A stretch of 64,000 bases of DNA from Paracyclopina nana (taxonomy: Eukaryota; Arthropoda; Copepoda; Cyclopoida; Cyclopettidae). Positions within the stretch are counted from its first letter, which is position 1; each line of letters begins with the position of its first letter. The stretch is taken from positions 10,056,501-10,120,500 of the forward strand of contig JAGUCH010000002.1 of the NCBI GenBank assembly GCA_019096065.1, given 5' to 3'. Positions 31,901 through 38,580 of this stretch are shown here, piece by piece. Below the pieces are notes generated by a model that worked only from the letters and a program-made list of their open reading frames with translations, had not been told where the DNA came from and did no database searches. Both the position numbers and the translations under genes were made by a program.

Positions 31901-32227
31901 ATCTGGTCCAAGCAGAATTGTTCGCCTGAATTCCTCTATTTCATTGATCCACTGATAGGAATCGGTAGAATCTCCAATTAGTGACCTCGCAGAGCGTCGG
32001 GACGAATCTTTCGATACAGCAGAGGATCCGGATGAAGATGAGCTGTGGCGGACTATTTCTAATCCGGCAGCTCTTCTAAGCCTCTGAACGTTAGTTCTAG
32101 CCTGAGTAAGAGGAGAAAGCTCCAAATTTGGGAAACCAGAGCCCTGCTCCGGGGCTTGACCTCGAACTCGCCTGCTATATCTCGCGGGGACAGGAGTGGA
32201 CTCAGAGAACCCGTTAGGGTTGGTCAT
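22934..32227 (-). CDS. BEL/Pao Gag-Pol polyprotein
   Basis: 3,097 codons without interruption. Residues 1 to ~1130 are disordered (Gln, Pro, Ser, Asn rich). About 1130-1320 is a DUF1759-type Pao Gag domain (IPKFDGWHPTEYYRFKERF). About 1422-1489 has three zinc knuckles: CPECDTKEHMLYNC, CFRCLGGVHNVYEC and CKECGSKTHHYLLH. The aspartic protease site AFLDTGAQLSMV is near 1640. Reverse transcriptase follows, with VADISKMFLRFKLDP and the YVDD box near 2070. RNase H has FTDASEVAKGASAY near 2262. Integrase has an HHCC zinc finger (HQELGHGYGRN ... CAMC) and a DDE triad: D in SVDMCGPF near 2684, D in RSDNGSNF near 2750, E in NGLAEAGIKIF near 2809. A DUF5641-like tail (KGDVVAVLDQRMAERRYYWP) ends the enzyme part. 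All catalytic residues are intact. The untranslated leader from the 5' LTR is only 48 bases. Confidence 0.96.
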   Translation of the reverse strand: MTNPNGFSESTPVPARYSRRVRGQAPEQGSGFPNLELSPLTQARTNVQRLRRAAGLEIVRHSSSSSGSSAVSKDSSRRSARSLIGDSTDSYQWINEIEEFRRTILLGPDPLEDLVSIAPASSSLDPSHSSHGVSSIQAEEAAWDPLYAVSDTSPFHGFESSEMQRTPDNSRAARNILSSLGGSQERGNPNNESPQAGPSNAGSSNPNLAVASGPTENAAAAGATSGSGSASAAKPAEMLPPTTGQNVATSAATEQGAQGYYPYPQMGMQYPGNFSSAANSGFATSSGQSFAGVPNQGFYPSMPMFNPMFMNPQMYQFAMQNSGFAPSPSQQFPGYAPPAQQQDPRTMAMIAVVPTTSAESESSTGAAGGVGEEAVMPSSSLQPPKRKRSRDTGRSEAGSVYQPSNLSLGDNASVRSISHPKDKAPPGRYRAAASNSGKTGEYTPRGTKSRPNSAKMSQAGLNEMRNAESEALAITERLQRKFKEILPYVTQQRKALLEGQQRAHPEQLTAAKETLSNYLRDLNALRQSYDRTVALARLEPSVQLRSSFSTCYNGVQKLLFSVEDLIKFRNELAARQRDRERERELNDNRPRIPQPGGAAQSTVNNAAAGNQPINSLRTSGQPMEGSSAGAVTSYGGMTVAEIEKAQRESGDYTIGTPLPQDWDESGNLLGNYIVEFRGGNQGVRLLKRNTMEIFTLDHRQSIFPATRMWINELPKARKGEIDAALSVHRVPQGPRLNPGAGPEETLRHHQLSSNNPNLSSQVPQIVENPPPATHQRNLSETQPSVASTTTRRSFMQVALLYAENLTLLKDGMRAAEQLMAENASLDRLLWQRQIYTRIIESFMEARDRIVECNEQPPESDEEPMRRALDLQSELDGLITARTEDQAQQQSAPRSTAAPMPGAHQYISLPPTQVPNTSGYTWSTTQSTQQPVPVTWPTWSHAAPIATHTDLRSNAPEFRPTQSVYAPVTHVTEQLPQGPPQQPIYGTSNEAVYQGQFHPTVAQYYGQMPVQQPPYCVPQGPPQGLRQYAPPVVRGYGPGMGQLLPGSNLRPQGPQQTTIYPHQRYPPPGTRSSRPPPQQASQMHSARPQRQHAPTGWGNPDEYEPTAVNRGGNTEEDWPYVPWEPRNFYGKSSLKLSQVEIPKFDGWHPTEYYRFKERFRSFVHGDAAMSISEKWARLLDSTQGGPAGDLVDEFPKDEDGYYEALECLEREFGNDKLQFDYFMQELSELAPLDMTDPENVMNARKLINRIHKHLLNSGSYHGDIQDSTIFRSLKLTPSTQIMVNQLLMAEKRTHMTFQLFRDWTAHHQRIERCQGYHKSSKAEKTKKTAAAKNVHTFQASNVLPEEGEFYPERTRNEEPKWHQSVAFNHVASQSSTSYPSSQPPPIMVNTEQVEMEELPVINEMGVVTIMTVARGDQRYFTKCPECDTKEHMLYNCPHLLAMHGVGRLKKARDFKACFRCLGGVHNVYECRKNWSCKECGSKTHHYLLHDAWTSKGTDGKDKPEKKESDPQRDRLDELEKRVAMLMVKKPTVATTSLFTGQSTNAKGGGRSGYDQPQKPEPKSEPIFANVATGDQSEAISLAPTPEPERDPDGWDEIDPIKLETPQENVNCLATAEEGLLSFCVVPIMVANPETGQFVKANAFLDTGAQLSMVTDNLATKLGLKGPKDDQTLKMIATTLNLPSRLVTLRVKAVGGDKHHDLPVHTLTELPSSINTPPIHKLKQKFKNLKDFDLPTYARNPHPDILLGLDCFNLIMPTKILHHKDGEPYVYECELGKVLTYYDPTAGQSGKEKVVAFAAMASTRDWESQEPPGVMVCDQCHQKSGPPIESLQAMWEFDRPQVEEAPTLSINDQKALDILVNTITQLSDRSYQMSPMWKDGEPRFTCNRLRVLKSTACLERKLFLYDEETYNKATEEILEWLRLGFIRVLDPLVDNLDEDCNYLDWLLVERPDKPSMPVRVVFDGARKHYGKSLNDALLPGPKLQRNVFEILVGAREKPVMLVADISKMFLRFKLDPASRPYHRFIWQGVHYEATSVVFGTASAPCMATFAMKHHISKFQDSHPEAFRILDKFLYVDDVFASVEDAGEAKEAIKQILEVGEAGSMPFRKWGSSCPEALVDVDQDLILPGFQVQAEDADVTKALGMYVDCIGDQIVFQPPDAEFMCQAPLTMRMMAQFVPRLHDPLNLLSPFILKGKRLIQRVWQLKMLFEIEWDTALEMVDHPEMEEILKEWRDYVRQVKAIELFRLPRAVRCRFAERIEMHIFTDASEVAKGASAYIRSVYPGGGVDCVLMAARLNLASLRQIRSMPEMELNGCVLGSELCFDLEKSLEHVDSVTLWTDSQCALTWICKPAGNWRGYVARRVTAIFDSTQKHLWKHVPGRVNVADYITRGMSIEELASSDTWLHGPAFLRGPEKDWPKWVPTVTDDEKAAIDGYMKLRKVPGATIKAGKKAVKKLVMLATFEQLGRYTIPEYLRPSADVVEAWTQARVSPCPVKMEDFSSWKRMVRALCVAERFKLKENKPWEEIPTGRAGSTEFEKVEELLVLWIQQNTYGSEIDAFLASGEWPKGSKLGPLDPYIGANGEIRTKGRLDATTAVWVGRRQLIVPGYARRLILQDVHQELGHGYGRNRYLTEAQKRYWLPGAKNVIRTILKECAMCVRWVAKQAPPHMGLLPPHAIPITEFLPFRYTSVDMCGPFSCTFGRDNYKMYVIVFICAHSKAIHCEEVVDISSDSLMRAIELFVSRRGCPYALRSDNGSNFIGCREDLRSNPRYSELKERLLTVDWDRVRQFGGHIGIVEWTLSPPWAPHFNGLAEAGIKIFKRAFYREFYRKVTPVEDFRYIMVKAEGFVNGRPIGEVDGHFVTPNHFLTRGPPGDALPVIDKAAIQTLEKRYALLDAVLQRMWEFFAEELVMKLKRMPKWTKYRETLRKGDVVAVLDQRMAERRYYWPLGIVEKVTPDQDGEVRRAFVKLIPPGPKEEEKLPVIYEKATQDLIPLEVFRETDQMIQWPRNRWKEAPKLQELQPDEGWADLERLQQELQTQASLNLHFANLALDRKPSSTTLAKKSSEKRSVSSNDKKKACTNGEHEIEEAVFARLCNLPQL

Positions 32228-32255
32228 GGACTCTTGCAGGATCAGGGGCTCGGAT

Positions 32256-32273
32256 GCCCCACGTTGGGCGCCA
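32256..32273 (-). promoter_or_regulatory. Primer-binding site, tRNA-Lys(CUU) type
   Basis: On the minus strand TGGCGCCCAACGTGGGGC starts two bases after the 5' LTR. It is complementary to the 3' end, including CCA, of the animal tRNA-Lys(CUU) as I recall it (GCCCCACGTTGGGCGCCA). The 18-base match is seen; the tRNA identity rests on known tRNA sequence. Confidence 0.85.
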
Positions 32274-32275
32274 CT

Positions 32276-32889
32276 TGTTGAAGTCCTCTATGCCCGGTGA
32301 TGGCCTCGGCGTCCTCGAAGAGAACTATGACAGCCTCAGAGGAAACTTCAAAAGAGAAAGGCCGCTTCCACAGCGAATCCTCCACAACTCCACGATGGTT
32401 GGTCTGCCAAGGGAGTTCAAAGGGTCCTGGTCCAACTCCTCAATGCTCAAGGATGAGAGCAACAGTAACCAATATGTCCCCTGTAACTTCTTCTTCTGAG
32501 TGTGAGAGACCAATAAAAGAGACAATAGAACAAGATGCTTGTCCTCTACAGCTAGATCATGAAATAAAATGCATACATGAGCCAGATTTCTCCAGCTAGA
32601 GACTCAAAACCTGACTACAATGACTTCCTGACTACCTGGACAGCTTTAGCAGTCCTTGAATGAGCCCTTCTGACTCTACAAAAGACAATAAAGACAAACT
32701 TGACACTATAACTTGACTAGACTACATAAAATAAACTAAGACTAAAAATTGCACAAAAAATTGACTTCTTATTCAGTTCAACATAATTCTCACACTGATA
32801 CAATATTCGAGTTGGCGCTGAGATGACGAGGCTCCGGCGATGATGGGAGACGCAGCTGCGCTGAGGCGCAGCCGTTGCGGCCCGCAACA
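32276..32889 (-). repeat. 5' LTR of the BEL/Pao element
   Basis: 614 bases, by-eye identical to the LTR at 18038-18651. It should hold the promoter for minus-strand transcription of the element. The short frames inside both LTRs (for example 32297-32599) are identical repeats rather than genes. Confidence 0.95.
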
Positions 32890-33684
32890 CTTAATGCGGC
32901 AGTTGCATAGGGAAATCGGTATCATGACATTGTTTTGACAAATTAGGGTATCAAGAAATGGATGAAGCGAAAAAGTACTACATCTGGTGGATACGATACT
33001 TTTATTTTATCTTTATAACATTCTTTGATTTTTGTACGCCATGATGTTGTAAAGCTAGCCAAGGTGGAGGTAGCACAAGTTTCAGCTACTCAAGATGACT
33101 TGAGAAGCGTCAAACTGATCGTGCTTCCCCAAGACCAAAGCCCGAACCAACCATCAACGGCTCTGAAGAAATACTAGTCGACGCATTTTGCCAGGCCGAA
33201 GGTTCAATTTTGCACAATTGAGTTACTAGGCGGCAAGCAGAAGGCGCCAACTGAAGTACTCTTCGTCTGGGAGAATATAACCAACAACCTGGCTGCCATG
33301 CTGCACAGTCAGGTTGGTGCTCGAGTCTGGGTGGGGTGAGGAGAGCAGGTGAAGTCTTCAAAGACATCCTAATAAGGTTATTGAGTAATGAAATGGCATA
33401 CTGATTAAGTTTGGACTGAAAGGGTATTTACAAGTGACTTAGATATTATATACATATATAGAGTTAGTAGATTCGTCTCATACCAATTGCTTTTGATTGA
33501 TAGTTAATGTAAGAGAGGAGAGATAGGGGGAGAGGTTTGACAACACAGGCAACCGATTTTTAAATACTTATAGGCAACACTCGCAATCACCTATCAACAC
33601 ACCAATTTAGATTCAATGAAAGAGCGTTATGTTCTTCTTTTCTGACAAAGGGTTTCAGAGCTTTGTCCAATCCTGGGGGGAAAT
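32890..33684. other. Intergenic region between BEL/Pao and Maf1
   Basis: Probably includes the Maf1 3' UTR (minus strand). A minus-strand frame at 33110-33367 has no domain resemblance. A short TATA-rich run is at 33447-33460. Nothing else seen. Confidence 0.4.
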
Positions 33685-34486
33685 TCAATCCTCAAAGTCC
33701 TCCTCGACGTCGTTGGAGGGAGAGTCGTACATCATTTGACAGCTGAACGGACTTTGAGCGCGGCACGTAAAGAGGACCACACGCTTTTTCTTGCGGTTGT
33801 AGAAAAAGTAGTTGAACGACCACAGGGATCCGTCCTCAGCAAATGGGTCTGAGGTCATGTCTGGCGTATAAGAATAGATGTCGCAATCTGGAAGGTCGAT
33901 CTCCTCGTTCAACGTGGCCCATAGACCGTGGCGAACTTTTGCATACTGATCCATAGCGGTGACGGAAAGCAAATTGTCAACGCTATTCATGACCGTCTGC
34001 AAGTGAGGAAGAAATCCAAAAGCGGATCAAGCATTGACTGGCTATCTCAAATACCTGGAAGGTTGACTCTTTGCTGAATTCGCTGCCTCTAGCGTCCGAA
34101 AAATCGTAGTCGGGGAAGGCTGCGTTGAGGGTTGATATCAGATGAAACAGAGTCTTCCTCGAAATGACGTCACAAAGAATCATGTTTGGCGAGGAGTCGC
34201 CTCTGCTGCCACCATTGAAGAGATGGCCGCCATCCTCATCTTCAGACGACCAAGAGGCCTGGTTGAGGTATGAAGGTGAGCCGCCTCCAACAAAGAAGCT
34301 CTGGCCTGGCGGGCTGAGAGCTTCGAACGCACTTCCAGAGCCGTTCCAGCGCTTATACAAGGCCTTTTCGGTCCCGATCATTTTGCACGAGTAGCTCTCG
34401 ATTCTGGCGAAAATCTTAGAGTCTCCCGTCTCGAAGGAGAGGGCAGAGTTGATGGCCTCGAAACGGGAACTTTCGAGTAGTTTCAT
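33685..34486 (-). CDS. MAF1: Maf1, repressor of RNA polymerase III transcription
   Basis: Two exons, 34486-34055 (144 codons) and 33996-33685 (103 codons plus stop), joined in phase 0 across a 58-base GT-AG intron; total 247 residues, close to the ~256 of human MAF1. The N-terminus [17 protein letters not shown] is the Maf1 A-box type start. [14 protein letters not shown] lies at the end of exon 1 and exon 2 has [16 protein letters not shown] followed by [19 protein letters not shown], the strongly conserved B/C-box region, ending in an acidic tail (DVEEDFED). Maf1 binds Pol III and blocks TFIIIB recruitment under stress or nutrient limitation, downstream of TORC1. It is divergent from ICMT with 634 bases between start codons. 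Confidence 0.95.
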
Positions 34487-35120
34487 TTTGGATGCTTCGC
34501 TTTAGAAATGTCTATTAATTGTCCGTGATGAAGCACTAAACACACTTTTGAACCGGCAGCATTGCAAAGAGTAAACTCTCATAGTGCTGGGAAGCATTAG
34601 CGATTCTTTTAGAGGCTAGATTTCAATGTAGATTCCTGTCACTTTTTTCAGCTGTAATATCAGACAAGATGGCTGGCTTCAATTGTCGTTAAATGCGTAT
34701 CTCAAAGAAAGGAAACGTTATCTGGTTTAATGAACAAAGCAAACAGTCAGAACGCTATAATAAAAGCCAAAATGCCAGACCGCACGTTATTTTAACAAAC
34801 AGCAGCACCGATCGTTACCAAATCTGATAGTGAGATAGCAGGCCCAAAGCTTTGAGGCCATCTGTCAAATTACTTTTTCATCATTAAGAAAACTGCGTCA
34901 CTTTCAATAAAAAATTTTGAACAAGCGGAATTTGAATTTATTCAAATATTATTTTTAACCAAACTCATAGAGGCCTTGCATGAAAAAATGAAAATATTTT
35001 TATGTAATGAATTTCCTTTTTAAAAGGCGACTTTCTACTCGAACAGTTTTTGTCATTTCTCTAAAATAACAAAAAGAGCAATGCTCTTCGGCTTCGAAAT
35101 TTGTCAAATATCGTCTCAGA
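34487..35120. promoter_or_regulatory. Divergent promoter region of Maf1 and ICMT
   Basis: The start codons of Maf1 (-) and ICMT (+) face away from each other across this 634-base AT-rich interval, so it must carry both 5' regions. No clear TATA box or known binding motif was picked out. Confidence 0.4.
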
Positions 35121-36461
35121 ATGTCGGAAGAAGAGTCCGAGGCTCAGCTCAAAGTGAAGTTTAGCGTGTTGGCATTCATAGCAGGTGTTGCCCCCTACTT
35201 CTGGCTGTCGCTTGATCAAGAATGGGGCAATCCATCAAGCATTTTGTTGAAGCTCATATTGAGTTCATTTGTTTCTTCGGCGATCGGCAAAGTCTTGTTC
35301 CCTAATGTCTATGACGTTTGGTGGAGAGCTTCTCTTATTGGTGCTGGATTTTCCTTGGGGCTGACATTGCAAGTCTTTCACCACGCACTGAGGCCGTTGG
35401 GGTCCTACCTGTGCTTACTGGCCTCGTTCCACTATTTGGAATATGCAGTGACAGGCCTGACAAATCCGAGCAACCTGAAAACGGACTCATTCCTACTCAA
35501 TCACAGCATTCAGTACTGGCTTGCAGCCATCGCAAGCTGGATAGAGCATCTGGTTGAGTTGTACTTTTTTCCATCCATGAAGTTGGCTGTACCAAGTTAT
35601 GTGCTTGGGGTGATTGTGTGCCTGGCGGGCGAGGCCCTCAGAAAAACGGCCATGTTCCACGCTGGAAGGAGCTTTAGTCATATAGTCCAGAGCACAAAGA
35701 AGGACGATCATATTCTCATCACTCGTGGAGTCTTTGCCTACATGAGACGTAAGCATATTTAATTGATATTTTGGCTTTCACCAACATTAAAAATTATAAG
35801 TGCTACATAAAAATGATGACTTCAGTTTTTTGGTTTTGAAAATCATAATTATACTTTTAAACTTTTTGTTGCATTTTAAAAAGCCTAAAAAATAAGCCAT
35901 TTTTCAATGAAGGTGACTTTTTTCATTAAGCTCTCATAATCAAATCAACATATGATTTTTGATTGCTTTTCCTAATGCACTTTCAAATGGATCTGTAAGG
36001 TCTGACTTTTTGTTTTTAAGTGAGCAGATATCTCTGAAAAAGGCTGGATACTAAAGTTAAGTTTCTTAAATTGCTCAATCTCATTTGAAATAAAAAAACT
36101 TTGCCATAAAAAATATTTTTCTATAAAAACCCCAGCAGTAGGCGTAATTAATGTTGCGTAATTTTTCTCCCTTTAAGTTATTGCGAGCGGCTATAGAAAG
36201 GATTTTGCCTTGTTAGTGTCTCATATTTATGTTCTTTCAGATCCATCTTACGTCGGCTGGTTTTGGTGGTCCATTGGCACTCAAATCATTCTAGCCAACC
36301 CTGTTTGCTTACTTGCTTACGCTTACGTTTCGTGGAGCTTTTTCAACGATCGAATCTACGTGGAAGAGTACACTTTACTGATGTTTTTCGGCCAAGACTA
36401 TTCGCTTTATCAGAAAAGAACACCAGTTGGCATACCATTCATACGAGGATACGTGAATTGA
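35121..36461 (+). CDS. ICMT: Protein-S-isoprenylcysteine O-methyltransferase
   Basis: Two exons, 35121-35748 and 36241-36461, with a 492-base GT-AG intron; 849 bases, 282 residues (human ICMT has 284). The protein is polytopic: hydrophobic segments occur at about residues 13-30, 40-56, 68-85, 90-115, 130-150, 155-175 and in exon 2. Family signatures are LFPNVYDVWWR, LNHSIQYWLAAIASWIEHL, TRGVFAYMRHPSYVGWFWWS (the SAM and substrate region across the splice junction) and EEYTLLMFFGQDYSLYQKRTP close to the C-terminus. ICMT methylates the prenylated C-terminal cysteine of CaaX proteins such as Ras and lamins in the ER membrane. It converges on MANEA with 10 bases between stops. Confidence 0.95.
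35749..36240 (+). other. ICMT intron
   Basis: AT-rich 492-base intron, GT-AG, with a TTCTTTCAG acceptor. No internal feature seen. Confidence 0.7.
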
Positions 36462-36471
36462 AATACAACCG

Positions 36472-37944
36472 CTAGTATTTATTCCACTTTTCTATCCATT
36501 CAGAAGTCTGACGTAAGTAGCAATCAGGAAAGTCGGGTAGGTACGAACTGTAAGAATACCCTTCGATAGATTTGGGAACGGCAGGCTCGATTTGAGTGCC
36601 TTCATGCCACTCATTAAACGATGTAATAGAAATCAGCGGCAGCTTCAGCTCTAAAAATGTCCGCCACCCAAGGCCGTAATATAAGCCTTTTCTTCTAAGT
36701 CTTGTTGCCTGGCCGTTCCACGGTCTCACTCGCAAGTCATTGTACCCAGGACCAAGTGATGGTATGAACAAGAGAGAATATTTGCGAGCAAATACAGCCA
36801 GGTTTCTCCAGTTTTTCCACGTGGATCCATAGGAAAATCCGTTTGCAGCGAAATATGTGTAGAAGCCATCGAAGCCGCCTGCAGATATAGCTGTGCGATG
36901 TTTATAGTCAACTAGTAGACCAATAAAAGTTGCATCTAGATCTGTGCCCCTGACAGAAAGATCACCAGCTGGAGTTAAAAGGCGCTTCCATTCAATTGTT
37001 GGCGTCAAGTACGAATCATAAATGTAGTACAGCGGTTTCCCTTTGTATTTGTAAAATGCTGAGTGGTTGCCATAGGATTCGTTAATGTACTTTAGGTTCG
37101 CCCTCAAAGTTACTGGCGATCGTCCTGCATAAGGTTCGATGTGAAAAGCTATTTTCAGGCCAACTTTTGTAGCTGCATCTAGCAAAGTTGGAACTATTGC
37201 GTCAACGGGTGGCCCATGCTCATCATTCAGCCCAGGAGGATACCAAGACAAAACAACCACACCAATGTTGGCTGACTTCATCATTGACATGTGTGTTTTC
37301 ATGACAGCTGGATCTTGAGAGCTGTAACACCCCAATTTGGGGTAAAAATTTGCACCTATGTCATCTCGCTCCGGCCGGTGCGAAATACCAACAGGAAATT
37401 GACGTTTGTCGTTCTTGTCCCAGTTTTGGAGGTATTCGTGATTCCAGTGATACCATTTGCCATCATGCTCAGGATTGCCGTACCAAGCATAGTAAAACGT
37501 ATGCACTCGGCTCGCTAAAGTTGTGACAAATGGCTGACCGGTTGACGTCATGAAATTTGAGTTAACTTTGAGAGATTCTTCTTCATCTAAATCAATAACG
37601 CCGATTCTATTCGTGCCGGAGCGAGCTGCAAACTTCGCAGGCTTTTGTTGCCTCATGTTGTCAGGAAAGTATTGGACATTGGGGCGACGTGCGGACATTT
37701 GAGTAGGCTCATATTTGACTTTTTCTATGGCTAGCATGTCGCTCTGCTCAGGGCCGAGGCCTCCTATTCCCCGAAGTTGAGCTGCGATGCCACTAAATTG
37801 AGCATGCTCTTTGTTAATTGCCAAAAATGCACTGACAACAACGAAAATCACTAGACCCAAAAAAGTGACAAGGAGAGCAGCTCTCTTTAGCCGCCTTAAG
37901 AGCCATCGGCCAAGCCGCGGCCAAAGTTTAAAGGCCTCTTCCAT
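36472..37944 (-). CDS. MANEA: Glycoprotein endo-alpha-1,2-mannosidase (GH99)
   Basis: Intronless frame of 490 residues from ATG 37944. Residues ~20-48 form a single membrane anchor (AALLVTFLGLVIFVVV) after a short basic tail, the type II topology of Golgi endomannosidases. The GH99 catalytic domain starts at THTFYYAWYGNPEHDG-like sequence (here VHTFYYAWYGNPEHDG) and includes WYPPGLNDEHG, AFHIEPYAGR and SFNEWHEGTQIEPA, which carry the conserved acidic residues. MANEA trims glucosylated mannose from N-glycans, a bypass of ER glucosidases. The AATAAA at plus-strand 36478-36483 (complement) overlaps the last codons of the frame. It is divergent from the Chk2 gene on its other side. Confidence 0.93.
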   Translation of the reverse strand: MEEAFKLWPRLGRWLLRRLKRAALLVTFLGLVIFVVVSAFLAINKEHAQFSGIAAQLRGIGGLGPEQSDMLAIEKVKYEPTQMSARRPNVQYFPDNMRQQKPAKFAARSGTNRIGVIDLDEEESLKVNSNFMTSTGQPFVTTLASRVHTFYYAWYGNPEHDGKWYHWNHEYLQNWDKNDKRQFPVGISHRPERDDIGANFYPKLGCYSSQDPAVMKTHMSMMKSANIGVVVLSWYPPGLNDEHGPPVDAIVPTLLDAATKVGLKIAFHIEPYAGRSPVTLRANLKYINESYGNHSAFYKYKGKPLYYIYDSYLTPTIEWKRLLTPAGDLSVRGTDLDATFIGLLVDYKHRTAISAGGFDGFYTYFAANGFSYGSTWKNWRNLAVFARKYSLLFIPSLGPGYNDLRVRPWNGQATRLRRKGLYYGLGWRTFLELKLPLISITSFNEWHEGTQIEPAVPKSIEGYSYSSYLPDFPDCYLRQTSEWIEKWNKY

Positions 37945-38576
37945 GGGCAATTGCTTCGTTTGGCACGAGAGTTGGGGATGTCAATCCAATCATCTTTGTT
38001 TTCATTCGACAGGTCCAGAATGAACATGGTTCCCTTCGCGCATTGACAATTGGCCCGGAAGTTTGATAAAAATATTTCTTGTAGGCTGCATCTTGGAATC
38101 TTCGGAAAGTTTGGTCAGTGACTAATTATTAGCACTGATTACCGATTTGCGCCGCTTGCGCGTAGCGGCTGAATAGCACACTGTGGGCTGAGGCCCAGGC
38201 TTTGCTTTCTGCGCAGCTGAGATTTGTTTTCATGTTTCAATCAAGACCATTGAGCTGCACTAATAAGGGCACATATAAAATCTGCAATGTAAGAAATTAG
38301 ACCAATATCTATTAAAATAGGTAATATCGAAGCATGAATTGAGGCATTTAAATATTTTGATAATTCAATTTTTATGTTTTGAGGCACAAAATAATTTGTG
38401 AACTGAAAATAGGTTAAAAACGTGCACCACATAGGTACAAATCGATCAGTTTTTGCGGTTTTTCCAACTTCTCAGTTCAGATCTCGTTATTTCTGCTGAG
38501 ACAATTTTGCTAACTTGGTTGTTGAAACGCTACCCAAATCCTTAAATTCAAAGTAAATTTCCATGAAGTCAATTTC
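37945..38576. promoter_or_regulatory. Divergent 5' region of MANEA and Chk2
   Basis: 632 bases separate the two start codons. It has an AT-rich centre (38250-38420) and no recognised motif. A five-codon upstream ORF belonging to the Chk2 mRNA lies at 38563-38580. Confidence 0.4.
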
Positions 38577-38580
38577 ATGA
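38563..38580 (+). promoter_or_regulatory. Upstream ORF whose stop overlaps the Chk2 start codon
   Basis: ATG at 38563 opens a five-codon frame that stops at TGA 38578-38580; the Chk2 ATG is 38577-38579, giving an ATGA overlap. If the transcript starts upstream of 38563, Chk2 would need leaky scanning or reinitiation. Confidence 0.4.

Larger units (their letters stand above)
18038..32889 (-). mobile_element. Complete BEL/Pao LTR retrotransposon, 14.85 kb, with extra 1,416-codon ORF
   Basis: Two 614-base LTRs bracket an internal region read on the minus strand. In transcription order: 5' LTR (32889-32276), primer-binding site (32273-32256), Gag-Pol frame (32227-22934), second frame (22955-18705), polypurine tract (18663-18652) and 3' LTR (18651-18038). 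LTRs begin TG and end CA in either reading. CTTA flanks both edges (18034-18037, 32890-32893), consistent with a 4-base (or imperfect 5-base) target duplication. The order protease, RT, RNase H, integrase, the DUF1759-like Gag and the HHCC-type integrase place it in BEL/Pao. Most BEL/Pao elements are about 6-10 kb; this one is longer because of a long disordered Gag N-terminus and the second frame. No stop or frameshift is visible in either frame and the LTRs match, so the copy looks recent and possibly active. Confidence 0.95.

Noticed and set aside
32890-33400. Extra host exon between the retrotransposon and Maf1
   Set aside because: The frame at 33110-33367 lacks splice signals and domain resemblance.
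34164-34394. TGACGTCA and a plus frame inside Maf1 exon 1
   Set aside because: Both fall within conserved Maf1 coding sequence, so a regulatory or separate coding role is not supported.
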